NCBI GenBank assembly: GCA_030685235.1
Contig: MU839148.1
Span: forward strand, 180,709-244,708
Source of the DNA: Copromyces sp. CBS 386.78
Lineage: Eukaryota; Ascomycota; Sordariomycetes; Sordariales; Sordariaceae
Direction of reading: 5' to 3'
Length of the DNA stretch: 64,000 bases
The stretch's first letter is position 1; each line of letters opens with the position of its first letter. Below the pieces are notes generated by a model, which was not told the origin of the DNA, did no database searches, and saw only the letters and a program-made list of their open reading frames with translations. This document shows, one piece after another, positions 48,123 to 60,399 of this stretch. Made by a program: the position numbers and the translations under genes.

Positions 48123-51100
48123 GAGAACGACAACTCGTACTGTTATTAACCTCAAAACCTACTGTAGCCCCACTTTTTCCTCTCACCTCTATCCCTAACC
48201 TTATACGGCCGTTACCGCCCCGCCCAGCCTATTTCGTACCGCGCCCGCCAAGCCCCTAGATTATAGCCTATTATATATTTAAACCCCTATATAGGCTACT
48301 TTTCGTATTGTACTACCTAGTAATCTAGACTAGACTTAACGATTTTCTAGTACGCATCGTCGCATCGCTTCCTCTACTAAACCTCTTATATTATTACCCC
48401 CTATTTACGAAATTAATTTACTATATCGCGCATTATAAAATATCCCTAAGTAAATAAAGCGCTAATATCTATTAATAATAAGGAATAATCCGTTATTTTT
48501 TTTATATATTTCCCTAACTAATTGTAACGCAAATAGCCGATATAGCGACCCAGCCGACGGGCGCATACGACTATAGCGCCGCGACTGCAATTATCCCAAA
48601 TAATCTTATCGACCCCAATTTCCTCGACCCTAATCTCAATACTACGAACGATATTCCTACTACCGTTAAGCCTATTACGAGCGATATCCCTGCTACTATT
48701 TAACCTATTACGAGCGATATCCTTACTATTAAGCCTACTTTAGCGCAACCCGTTATCGATAAGGATTATACCCCCGGCGAATTTAATAATAGTAACGATA
48801 ATAATAGCGTTTACGACCTTTCCCCTCTACCCGTCCCTACAATATTTAATACCTAATAAAAAAAAATAAACGATATAATCGAAGATATAAAAGTATAGGC
48901 TATATTAAAAAGTATAATATTAATAAATATCGTACTACTAACCCCCTAAAAGAGTTCGGGTATATTAAAATCGACTTCTAATACCTTTATAATCTTATTC
49001 GTCCTTTAAAAGCCTACTTATATAAAACTTCTACTACTAAACGAGATTATATATAGTAAGGTATTGGTAAAGCTTTTACTAAGAATAATTATAAATAGAC
49101 CTTCGAACTTTAAAATAGGTATAAAATTTATACTTACCCTCCTTCTAATATACTACTTCCTATTAAAAGCGTTTTTAAAGAGGAATATACTTTCTTCATA
49201 GCGGCCTACTTAAACCGCCCAACTATAACCAACTATAAAATCGTAAAGGAATTGCGCTAGAAATTTCTAAGCTTAAAATTTATTAGAAAATAATTATAAT
49301 CCCTACGTTATAAGGTTAAAAAGTAGGTTCGAACTAGTTATAACTTATTTTAAATTATAATAAAATTGTTCGACGACCGGAAAGTTTACTACGAAGTATT
49401 TTAAAAGGACGATACTTATATTAAACCGTATAGCCTCTTCTAAAATAACTTATAATTTAAAGAATAATAGAAACTATTCCCTACTATTTAAATATATAAT
49501 AATACGTATAAAACTAATAATAAAAGCCTCGCTTTCTTCTAAATCGTTAACTAGAATAAGGTAGGCTCTACCTTCTCCTATACCTTTAATATAATCAATA
49601 TTAAATAGTAAGAGGGGTTTAACTAATTAATAGACTACGTTAACGAACGTAAATAATAAATTAATACTAAGGAGCCTTCTATTACTATTATAAATTACGA
49701 CAATATAATAAAAATTACTATTAACAGGGTTTACCCCTAAGTAACCCGCTAACTCTACGTTTTTTATATTAATAAAAATATTATACTTAAAATTAAATAA
49801 CGTTAGAATAAAAATGCGGCCGCCGAAATTACCTAAGCCGCCGCTGCAACAACTACCGTACAAATCGCCCGGGAAGTTTCAATATTAATATAACGCTACT
49901 ACTACAATAATATTAAGGGCGGAATATAAAAATTAGAATAATTAAATAAGGAAAATAAACAAATTATTAATCGCTTTAACCGTTTAGTATATTACGTAAA
50001 TAAGCTTAGTCCTTTACTACCCGAAGTAGAATATAGTAAGAAGGGGATATATAACCTATAGAAGTACATTGTTTTCTCCCCTATTTATAAGGGCTTTGTT
50101 ACCGCTTACAAAAGATTTAAAGCCTTCTTTCTATAATAAACCGCAATCCTCGATTATTTCGATAATACGTATATACCCCTCAAACGAAAGTAGGCTACGT
50201 ATTTTGTAAACGAAACCTTTAATTTTAACTATCGAATAACTTCCCTAATCGAAGTATTTAACTGCTACTTTAAAAGGTTTATTATTATAAATATAATTGC
50301 TAAATATTATTCCCTATACAAATACCTATATATTAATTATTATTTTTTAGTTAGGGAATATACCTATCGACTATATTATTACTTAAAACTTCGAAATAAT
50401 TTAATCTATAAAGGAAAATGTTATAGAAACCTATTAATACGAACGCTACCTTATATAATAAGAATATATAACTTAAAAGTAAATAGGTAATATACTATAT
50501 TTTATTATTAGAAAAGCATTAAAAATAATTATATATTAATACTGTATAGTATTTAGTATAATCCCTACTAACGATATTCCTTTCCTAGATCCTCTACCGG
50601 ATTATATATACAAATTTACTGTACAAAACGGTATCCCGTACTTATATACGATCTTAGAGCGAAAATTCGACCGTAATATACTATTAATATTTATAAAGGA
50701 AGATTTCCATCTATTTTAATAGTTAGAGAAGAATCTTTTCGATAATAATAATTATTTATAATATTAAGAGTTCAATTGTATTAAAAGGTTTAAAGGCCGC
50801 CCTTGAAATAGCGTACTATTTACTACTAAACCTCGTACTCCCTAGTTAATTATGCTAATTAATATTCAAACTCCTCCTCCCTTAATTGCGCTAGCTCCTC
50901 CTTTAACCGCACTAATTTAATTCCAAGCGGTAGTATTACGACCTTAAAGAAGGCCTCGCCTCTAGCCTACCCGCAGCTAACCTCCCGTATAAAGCTAGAA
51001 CCCAACAACTTTAATACGAATTGCCCTATTAATTTAATAAATTACATTTAGCTAGGAGGGCGTAGACTTAGAGGCAAAAAATAGAGCTAACTGCCGTAGT

Positions 51101-51694
51101 TTAGCTACTTTATAAACGAAGGGACGAAGCCGACTTCGCGGCAATATAAGAGGAAGAAATATATAGAGAGGTAAAGGAAGAGGAGAGAAGGGAGGTAACG
51201 CTACCCGGGGTAGAGGAGGCACGAAAGGAAGAGGAGCGCCGGCTAGTACTATTCCTACTAGTACGTAGGGTACTCGGCGCAATATACGTATTACTAGTAC
51301 GCAAGCCTAATAAGGGAGATTCTAGAGCTCTCACTATACTCTAGAGCTCTCGCTAATAGTCAAACTAGGCGATTGAAAGCGATTATACGATAAAAATCAG
51401 ATAGATTATTATTATATAGATTAATATAGATTGAATACAATTAATTGATCGCTCAATTGAATACGATGTGCGACCGTGCCGCTAAGTGCCTTGTAAAGTA
51501 CGCTATAAATATATATATTTAGGTGCAAATTTAGGACTATACACATCGCCGTTTTATGTTAGGTTACGAAAGAATATAATGCTTAGATTTTGCGGGGAAT
51601 TTGGACGAAATTTTCGAAAGAATACTTTCGCTGGTCGGGATAGGTAGGGCTATAGTAGGTTTTGAGGTTGATAACAGTACGAGTTGTCATTCTC
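48123..51694 (+). mobile_element. M4: MULE DNA transposon inserted in gag of A3
   Basis: A 3572-bp element with TIRs of about 50 bp beginning GAGAACGACAACTCGTACTG (left) and GAGAATGACAACTCGTACTG (right), and a perfect 8-bp duplication TTCTAATA (48115-48122 and 51695-51702). Each TIR contains GACAA and, 22 bp further in, CTCAA. The element is homologous to M2 over its whole length but its TIRs are diverged from those of M1, M2 and M3. The subterminal ATCGCTCAATTGA motif near 51447 is shared with M1 and M3. It contains one transposase pseudogene. Confidence 0.93.
48600..51130 (+). pseudogene. M4 Mutator-like transposase, RIP-inactivated
   Basis: Plus-strand frame with stops at Trp/Gln sites. 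It reads YNNTYKTNNKSLAFF from 49495, the first catalytic motif D-x-TYKTN with Asp changed to Asn; SITIINYDNIIK at about 49680-49715, the second motif, also with Asp to Asn; FYINKNI at about 49758-49778 (family H-x-x-KN); and TSLIEVFNCYFKRF at about 50240-50280, containing the catalytic Glu codon at 50251-50253, which is intact. The region before 49490 fits the DNA-binding N terminus of this family, and the region after 50300 is poorly conserved. Frames over 49627-49863 and 51052-51334 on the other strand are shadows. Confidence 0.78.
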
Positions 51695-51702
51695 TTCTAA
51701 TA

Positions 51703-52125
51703 ATATAAGCGGTAGTTCTAATAATAATAGCCCTAAAAAATCGGGTAAGGGAAGCGGCTTCGGCTATAATAAAGCGGGCGGCAATCCCGGAGGCGGAAGA
51801 TTTAATTATCCTAGTAAATTAGATAGTCCTAATAATAATAGCCCCGGCAGTCCTAGCGGCGGTAACCCTAGCGGTCCTAATAGTCCTAGCGGCCCTAATA
51901 GCCCTAGTAATCCCTTTCTCCCTACGGCTCTAGCTCCCGCGCTGTATTACTATTGTAAAATACTCTATAAAGACCCCGAACGGTTTAAAGGTAAAAAAAT
52001 AAATACAATTAAGTAATATAACGTTTATAATGCTTAAAATTTAAAGATCCGCAGCCGTTAGATCGTTAATAACTACGAATTTCCTAACGAAATATTAAAG
52101 TTACTTTATATTATATCCTACTTAG
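51703..52125 (+). pseudogene. A3 gag, middle part with open Gly/Ser/Asn-rich segment
   Basis: Gag resumes after the second TTCTAATA (51695-51702). The frame stays open to 52014 as a Ser/Asn/Gly/Pro-rich stretch ending YYYCKILYKDPE, as in A and A2. The apparent start codon at 51684 lies inside the M4 terminal repeat and is an artefact. It ends at the CTTAG duplication of element B. Confidence 0.8.
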
Positions 52126-52364
52126 TGTTATAGGGCTGATGCCCGTGGCTGTGTACCTAGCAATCGCTAGGCGAACTGCCGTGCCGGCAACGCTGCCGTG
52201 CCGGCAACCCCTCCCTATAGCCTGTGTACTATATTATACGTCCCTTGAAAAGGATAGCTGGCTAGCCGCCTGCTCTATAGGCACCCTTCCTCTCTTTCTT
52301 TCCTCGTAGAACCTTATCGATCGTTTAGGCTAGCACTTATACCAACTATACTACACCCCTTATA
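52126..52364 (+). repeat. 5' LTR of element B
   Basis: 239 bp, start TGTTATAGGGCTGATGCCC, end CACCCCTTATA. It contains a duplicated GTGCCGGCAACGC-like unit near its centre. Confidence 0.93.
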
Positions 52365-52449
52365 TTAAGTTCTACCTATACTTATATAAGCGGATAGCAA
52401 ATTTAATAGCGGATATTAATAGAGATAGAGTTAATAATATTAAGTGCGG

Positions 52450-53730
52450 CATTTATAATATTTATTAATACTATAATTGGACTTAGCGAAATAAATTTCG
52501 ACGATATTAAATAATAATTTTATAACCCTTAAAGCGGCGAATAATAATTAGTAGGAAGTACTACTACGAATAATAACTTTATAAAAGGCTTTATTAAAAT
52601 ACTTAACGAGAGTATTACCCTACGCAATCGTATTAAATCCCTTCTCTTTAATACTAATCCTAACCCAATCCTTATTCTACGTTTGAACTTTAGTCCCGCG
52701 GACCCAACTCCTACTAGTAGAGCCGTAGTAAGTACTTTAGCTACTACTACCGGAGACCCCATTAATTTAAACGGCGACGGTCCTAATACTTCTACCTATA
52801 AAAGAAAACCCTTCAAATTCCCTAAATAGAATAATTAACTCTATACTTTCTAATTCTACTTTAACCGACTTATTTAAATATATAATACTAATATTAAAGT
52901 AGGCTTCCGTACTAATTATAATACTACTTAGTCCGAAATCCTTAATACCCTCCTTAACAATAAATAGTTATTACTAAAGGGTTTTTAGACCGGTAAAACG
53001 ATCCGCGGAAAAAAAGACCTAATTAATTTATTTAATTAAATTTAAATTATTTTTAGCTCCTACTAAAATTGGAATACTACTTTCAATAAATTAGCTTGTA
53101 TACGCTAGAAAAATAAAAAACTTTTCGCTACCTTCTTAACTACTTTTAATAATAAAATATTAAAAGCGGGTAACTACAATTAGGAAAGCCTTACCAAACT
53201 AGCTTACTTTAACTATACTTTCAACTAGAAATTCTACAATAAATTCTTTATAGTAAATCTTCTAAAAGATTATTACGCTTATATAATTAAAATATAATAT
53301 TTTATAGTTAAATACGAACGGACTTCCGAATTTAAAGAAAATTATTATAAATACCTCCGCTTGTAGAAAGGGCGTTCCTAAAGTAGCGGTATTTACCTTC
53401 CTACCTTTAGCGTTAATATCTAATAATCTAGTATTTCCTATTAATAAATATAATTTTCTTTTTCCTCTACTAATAATTATCCCTTTAATTATAATAGTAA
53501 TACTATTATAGAATTTATTCGAATTAGTACGTTTAATAAAAGTCGTAGTAATTGGGGGCGAAATAGTTTAAATTCGGTTACTTCCTTTAAATATATTAAA
53601 TAAGTCTTTAATAAGGAGCGTTAAAAGTATAAGGATAATAACTTATATTTCTATTACAAAGCTTCTAATTATTAAGTAAATAATTATCCTTATTTACTCG
53701 TAATCCCTCCTAATAATAATAACAGCGGGG
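52450..53730 (+). pseudogene. Element B gag, RIP-inactivated
   Basis: Lies between the 5' LTR and protease. The middle (about 52800-53350) reads as a plausible capsid with stops at Trp/Gln sites. At 53646-53690 a zinc knuckle is readable as YFYYKASNYxVNNY, with C-x2-C-x4-H-x4-C spacing and Cys/His changed to Tyr. The 77-codon minus-strand frame at 52529-52762 is a shadow. Confidence 0.72.
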
Positions 53731-53879
53731 TTTATATCTAAATAACCGCTACCGAAGTCCCTCCGCTCTTAGAGGACGATAATAAATAAAACTCCGCTTC
53801 TGAATAAGGAAAAAAGTAATTCCAGAATAAAGTCGGGCCCTAAAGCCTAAAAATATATTAAATAAGGTAGAAGAATTTA

Positions 53880-56800
53880 AATTAAATTCGTAATTAGAAA
53901 TAGAACTTACATTAATTCTATTCGTTATTAACAACTATAATTTATTTTATACCCTTATTAATAAAGGTTATTAATACTATACTACAATTAGTAAGAAAAT
54001 TATTAAAGATTTTCAAATTCTAATCGTTCCTATTAAATTTCATTGTATTAAGAGAGTTTCTATAACTATAGAAGGAGCTACTATTTAGGGTCTTACGTAC
54101 TTCCTAATAGAAATTAATAATTATATTTACCCTATTGTACTTATATTGTACTATTTTTAAAATTCCCTATTATTTTAGGGAAGCTTTAGCTTAAGGCTAT
54201 ACGAACGTATTCCGTTCCTTACGAAAAGCGATTGTATATAAATATTACAAATTATTAGGTCCCGTACGTAAATAAAGAGTAAACCCCAAATATAGAATTT
54301 ATTAAAGATATTAAGTCCGCTATTTATATAATAGCTATTACTTTCGTTAATTATATACGGAAAATCCGGAGGGAGTTTAGTAGTAGGGCGGTAAAAGAAG
54401 TTATTTATATTATAAGTTTAAAAGATATTAAAAAGGTCCTATAGCCTAAAAAAGTTTATACCGAAGAATAGTTGCGGAAGATAATTCCGAAGAAATATTA
54501 CAACCTTTTACCCCTTTAAATAAAATAGGAAGCGGATAAATATAACCTTTACCGTCCTAAAATCGATTATAAAATTAAAATTAAAAAGGATAAAGACGGT
54601 AAAAAGTTATTAATCCCTTTTAGTTTACTTTATAATATAACCTGTAAAGAACTTTTAATTTTAAAGAAAATTTTTAAAAACTTTTTAAATAAGGGTTTTA
54701 TCCGTATTAATAGTTTAAAAGTAGGAGCTCTAATTCTCTTCGTACGGAAGCCGGGCGGTAGGCTCTACTTCTATTGCGATTATTATACTTTAAATACTAT
54801 TATACGAGCGGACTATTATCTTTTACTATTTATTAGTAAGATATTCTGCATTTTAAAGGGGGTTAAGTAGTATATAAAAATCGATATCGTATAAGTATTC
54901 TATAAAATTCGGATAGCTATAGGAGAGGAGTAGAAAACGGTATTTCGGATACAATATAGGTTGTTCGAATAGTTAGTCGTACCTTTTAGGCTAATTAACA
55001 TTCTAATAACATTTTAATAATATATTAATTATATCCTTTATAAATATTTTAATAAATTCTATACGGCCTATATAAATAACGTCCTTATCTACACTTCGGG
55101 TACTAAAGAAGATTACGAAATTAAAGTCCGCTTAGTATTAAAGAAGTTTTTCGACGTAGGCCTCTATTTAAACCCGGATAAATGTAAATTCGCGGTTAAA
55201 AAGGTTAGTTATTTCGGTTTTATTATTTACGCGGGCGTTAGCGTATAAGCTGACTTTAAGAAGGTTAAAGCTATTTTCGAATAGCTTCTACCTATTTCCT
55301 AGAAGGGTATTCGTAGTTTCCTTAAGTTCGTTAATTATTATAAGATATTTATATTATAATTTTCGAAGGTAGTAGCCCCGTTAATAGCGTTTACTAGTAA
55401 AAAGGTAGCCTTCGAATAGATTAAAGAATACGAGAGTACTTTCTAGCTATTTAAAACGCTATTTACGAAGGCCCCGATCTTTATAGAATTTAACCCTAAT
55501 AAAAAGATATTCTTAAAGACGGATTATAGTAACTTCGCATTAGGCGGAATTATTTCGTAAGAAGTTAACGAATTTAGAAAGCGGGTGGTTATTAATTACT
55601 ATTCGCGGAAATTAAATATTATAAAATAGAATTATCCTATTTATAATAAGGAAATACTTACGATTATTAATTATTTAAAATAGTAATCGGCTAAATTATA
55701 TAATTATAAATCCTTTACTATCCTAATTAACTATCGGAATTTAAAATACTTTATAAAGATATAACGGCTCTCCGAACGGTAGGCTTACTAAATTAAATAT
55801 CTATTACAATTTAATTTTAATATCGAATATCGGTTAAGTAAGGAAGGGGTAATCCCCAACGCCTTATCCTAACAGGAATAAGATATACTTACCAAATAGA
55901 ACCGTAAAACTTACAACTTATAAATAATACCGGATTCCGCTTTCGGATTTTATAGCCCGCTCTATATTTCCGCTTCCTAAATTATCCGCGCCGGGAGGGA
56001 GGGTATAAAAATATTTGAAAATCCGGATTTATAATAACTCTAGGATTAAACGGCCCCTAAGGACTCCCTATACTAGTAAATTAAAGCGGTAGTCTAGAAC
56101 AACGAACAATACTTCGATCTTTCTTTAAAACTAAAAATATAGATTACCAATTACAATATTAATTCTTACAGCCGGCTCTACTATTAAGGCCGTTTTTAAG
56201 TCCTTAGAACGTCCGTTTATACCGAATCCAATTTTATTAACCTTTTAAATTAATCCTAGTAACTTAATACCTTCCGTACAATTTTTATCTAAATTACTTA
56301 CAATTCTTATATTTTCGGCTACTTAAAAAAAGAAAATACTATAGCAACGTTTATTTAATACTTCTATTAACTATTCTTAAAGGCTTATATTCGGTAATTC
56401 CTTTATAATTATTATACCTATAGCTCTATAAAAATTTAAAGAAAATAAAAACGAGGTCTCTTACGACCACTACTAATCCCGGAACAATTTAATAGGAAAA
56501 TCCAAATAAATTTTATTATAAACTTCCTAAATTCGAATAATAATACTTACTTTTAAATTATTAAGGATTAATTTAGTAAAAATATTATTTTCGAACCTAT
56601 ACTTTCTATAGAAGCCGAACTTTATACCGAATAATTTTTCTAATATTTCGTTAAGTACTATAATATCCCTAAATTTATTATTAACAATCGAAGTTCCAAT
56701 TAAATTAACCGTTTTTAAGCAAAATTCTACAAATTACTTAATATTAAACGCCTTTTAAATATAATTTATTACCCGTAAATCGATAGTGGCCTAAAGCGTA

Positions 56801-57540
56801 TAAATTAAAAAATTTATACCTACCTTTGAACGGTCGTTAATTATATTTAAAATAATTAGGACAAATAATATCTAATAATTTAATTAATTATTAATAGCCG
56901 TATTAATACTTTAATCGGTATAAGCCCATTCTTTACTACTTACAAATTTAACGTAGAATTCCCAATTTCCATTATTAAAGAGCCTACGAACGGACCTCCG
57001 CTCCTCTCCTTTAAAAAGCAAACTTATTAATTCGTCTAAAAACTATAGTAAATTATAAACTTATATTAAATTATTATAGTAATAACCGCCTAGCAATAAA
57101 AGAAATTCGCTAACTAATATTATTAACTAATCGAACGCTTCCAAATTAAAGATAAAATTTAGCTCAACCTCAAGAATTATAATACTAATCGTCCTAAGAA
57201 AAAATTAAATTAATTATATACAAAATATACAGTTTCGAAAATTCTTTTTCCGTACGTTATAAAATTCTCTAACCTCCTACGAACTATCTACAACGTCTTC
57301 TACGTAAATCTCCTATAACGGACAACCTAAAATCTACTACTAAAGTAGAAACTTATTAATAATTAACCACTAATTATAAAAATAAAAAGAGAATTCGAAT
57401 AATAAATAGAAGAAATCCTTTACGTATTTACTAACCGTAAAAAAAGGGGACCCGTCTATAAAATTTTAATTAAATAGAAGGGGTACTACAATCCTACTTA
57501 AAAACCCTTAACAGAATTCAAAAATATAAAAATACTTAAT
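53880..57540 (+). pseudogene. Element B pol with chromodomain, RIP-inactivated
   Basis: The protease is near 53900-54150 (LFYTLINKGY where an Asp-Ser/Thr-Gly triad is expected). The reverse transcriptase runs about 54620-55320 with FVRKPGGRLYFYCDYYTLN at about 54737-54795 and INNVLIYTSG at about 55070-55100 (YxDD changed). RNase H is near 55500-55860 and integrase about 56000-57100. At 57391-57528 a chromodomain is readable (IEEILYVFTNRKKRGPV, then IKxKGYYNPTxKPL; the x are stops replacing Trp). Chromodomains of chromoviruses direct integration to chromatin marks, often heterochromatin. All domains have RIP stops. Confidence 0.85.
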
Positions 57541-59314
57541 AAATTCAAAAATAAATACAAAATAGCTAATCTTAATAATAAATTAATTAACCAATAAATA
57601 AAAACCTTTCTCCTAAAGGGTCTTACGAACGGAATAAAATTAATCAATTACATAATTATAAAAAAAGAATTAATTTACAATATTAAAAGAAATTCGAAAT
57701 TAATTAAAGTAAAACCCCGAATATATTAAATATCCTTTATTATTTCGTTACCTAATAAGTCCTCTATAATTTAATTAACGTTAATTTCTATATTTTCCTT
57801 CCTTCTATTAGCAAAATTCGAAGCAGTTACAATATAAGGGTCGTACAAAGTAGGACAAATATTTTCGGCGCGGAAAGGCGATAATAAAAACAGTAGGGGG
57901 CGGATTCCATCGGACAAACGAACGCCAAAGGGCAAATAAATAATATCCTACTATAAAAGCCTATTAAGGCCCAAAGTCTTCTTAAACCACTTAACGGCGG
58001 CGCCGCTATAAATATATACCCGGCGCTTAAAAGCGGCGGAAGACCTAATAATATTCTTAATAGCGGTAGTAGGAGCGGCGGGAGTAATAATAGTAAAAAT
58101 AAGGGAGGCGGTAATAGGGGTAGCGGGAATAGCAATTCTCTCTTCGCACTCCTTTTAATTATTATAAACGACTACTATATTATCGAAATCGTACTAGACG
58201 GCGGCGTTAACAACCTACGTAATAAACCCTATATATTCTTTAAAAGCTATTACCTTCTCCTTAAATTTAATAAATTCGGCTACCTAATCTTTAAAAACCT
58301 AGACTTCGGCGACTAAGGAAGATAACGGACCCTCGAATCCAATAGAAAGGGACTGCTAGCGGGCTATAATAAATTCGAACCCAATTCGAACCTAAAAACT
58401 ACTAGCGGAATAATAAATATAAAAATAGATTAGGTAAAAAGAAGAAACTTATATAGGAATACCAATATCTTCAATTTCTTTTATAACTACTAAATAACTA
58501 AACGTTTTAAAAGCGGTAACAAATAATTCGCATTCAAAACCTAAAACGTACTTAACCGTATATTAAACGGTAAAAAATTTCCAAACCTATTTTAACGTCG
58601 ATTTATAAGGCTTTTTAACGTACTAGTATATTAAATACGTAATAGCTGTATTATTAACGGCGGGAGTAGCGCAATTATACCCGTTAACTAAGTAATATAC
58701 GTACTAATTTAAGAGCGGGGCGGCGGTAACGGTAATAACGGTAGTAATAGTAACTTTAATAGTAATCTCTCTACCAATTCTGGTAATAGTAATACTCGGG
58801 CGGGCTTAAGCGGGCTTAGGAATAACGCGGTAGTAAGGAGCGGGGGAGGGGGTTAGCGGAATTAGAAATAATAAAAATAATTATAGTTATTACTATATAC
58901 GACGAAATTATTAGAATTCTAAAAAGTCTTATATTATACTAGGGTCTAGGGTAAGGGTAAAATTAAATATTTTAATATTTACAATAAATTAAATTAGGAA
59001 GTTAGCGGGTAAATATAAAAGTAGGGTAAAATAACGAACGGCGTAATAGTAATCGTAGGAATATAATAATAAATAAAGGGGAAAGACGATAATCGTAGTA
59101 ATTATAATAGAAATTAAGTAATAGAAAGGGGGGGAATACTTATAACGTAATATAATAATAATTAAAAGGGGAAAGAAGAGAAGGAGGGAGAAAGGGAGAG
59201 GGATTTATAAATAAATAAGATACGTACCCCGCAATTAGAAGGAAGGGGGCTTATCGTTTAATATTTAAAATATACGTAACCTATTACGGATATATATTTA
59301 GCTATCTAATTAGA
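57541..59314 (+). other. Extra 3' region of element B, unknown content
   Basis: About 1.8 kb separates the chromodomain from the polypurine tract, longer than is usual for chromoviruses. Plus-strand stretches rich in Gly, Asn, Ser and Arg occur at about 58030-58140 and 58705-58860, each joined to a hydrophobic or mixed stretch, suggesting one or two RIP-broken reading frames. No CCHC, LTR, TIR or target duplication bounding a separate insertion was found. The open 102-codon minus-strand frame at 57827-58135 is probably a shadow of the Gly/Ser-rich stretch. Confidence 0.45.
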
Positions 59315-59332
59315 AGAGAAGGGGGGGGCTAA

Positions 59333-59571
59333 TATTATAGGGCTAATACCCGTAATTATATACCTAGCAATCGCCAAGCGAACTACCGTGCCGGCAACGC
59401 TGCCGTACCGGCAACCCCTCCCCATAGCCCGTGTACTATATTGCACGTCCCTTAAAAAGGATAGCTGGCCAGCCGCCTACTCTATAGGCACCCTTCCTCT
59501 TTTTCTTTCCTCGTAGAACCTTATCGATCGTTTAGGCCAGCACCTATGCCAACTGTGCTGCACCCCTTACA
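59333..59571 (+). repeat. 3' LTR of element B
   Basis: 239 bp, start TATTATAGGGCTAATACCC, end CACCCCTTACA, preceded by the polypurine tract. It differs from the 5' LTR mainly by C/T and G/A changes. Confidence 0.93.
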
Positions 59572-59576
59572 CTTAG

Positions 59577-60380
59577 GAAGCGAAATAAAAATTAATGTTA
59601 TAGAATATTAAAAAACGATTTTTAATAACCTTTAATACTCTATCCTCTAAAAATAGCAAATAAATAAAGAATTTTTAATATATTTAAACGACCGCTATAT
59701 ATAAAGCGATATCGTATAAATCGCCGAAAATTCGCTATTATAATTCAAGTAAACCGGTAAATAATTTAACTATAAAGATTTCAAAGCCTAATTTATTACT
59801 CTAATTAACCGTTATAATTATAATACGGTTATTAAATTCTGCCTCCTTTATTAAAAGGTCTTTAAATCTCTAACGGACTCGGTTTTATACTATTATATTT
59901 AACCCGTTCGTAATAATTTCAAAGGATAATATAAATTATTCAAGGGTATTTCTAAAGCTTACGCCAGGGTAGCCCTACGTAATAATATTATCCAAGGTAC
60001 CTAAACTAGTAATAAAGGTAATAATAATAATAGCGGTAGTAATAATAAAGACCCTGATATTATAGATTTAGACCGCGCTAAACTTATAGAAATTTATAAA
60101 AACGTTTTATAAGAGCGCTATAATAAGGGTATCTATATAAATTACAGTAAGGGCAAATATTTAGCCCGCGAGTATAAGAGCTAGACTAATTATAATAATA
60201 AAGGTAAGTAAGTTAATTATATTAGTCTAAGCATTACTATGCGTAAGTACGTTAATACGGGTATGGGTATATTAATTACTAACCGCGCTATAGCAGATAT
60301 AACTAATCTAACGGTTCTAGCTACCCTAGCTACCCTAGTAATCCCGGCCCCGGTTGCTCTAGCCTAATAAAGAAATAGAG
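59577..60380 (+). pseudogene. A3 gag, C-terminal part with zinc knuckle
   Basis: Gag resumes after B. At about 60115-60180 it reads YINYSKGKYLAREYKS, a CCHC knuckle whose Cys and His codons have mostly become Tyr or Ser by RIP. The same position in A reads YINCGKGKYLAYEYKS. Upstream are RIP stops at Trp and Gln sites. Confidence 0.78.
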
Positions 60381-60399
60381 AACCTTAAGGTTAAATCGC

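Larger units (their letters stand above)
52126..59571 (+). mobile_element. B: chromodomain Gypsy element (chromovirus), inserted in gag of A3
   Basis: A 7446-bp plus-strand element with two 239-bp LTRs and a perfect 5-bp duplication CTTAG (52121-52125 and 59572-59576). A polypurine tract GAAGAGAAGGGGGGGG (59315-59328) lies just before the 3' LTR. It encodes Gag, protease, reverse transcriptase, RNase H, integrase and a C-terminal chromodomain, followed by about 1.8 kb of additional sequence of unknown nature. RIP is heavy internally and lighter in the LTRs. Confidence 0.93.

Noticed and set aside
51052..51334. Two overlapping minus-strand frames rich in Leu, Pro, Ser and Arg
   Set aside because: They lie over the end of the plus-strand M4 transposase region and before its right TIR; composition effects explain them.
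57827..58135. 102-codon minus-strand frame beginning with Leu/Pro-rich sequence that looks like a signal peptide
   Set aside because: The Leu/Pro run is the complement of a Gly/Ser/Asn-coding stretch on the coding strand of element B.
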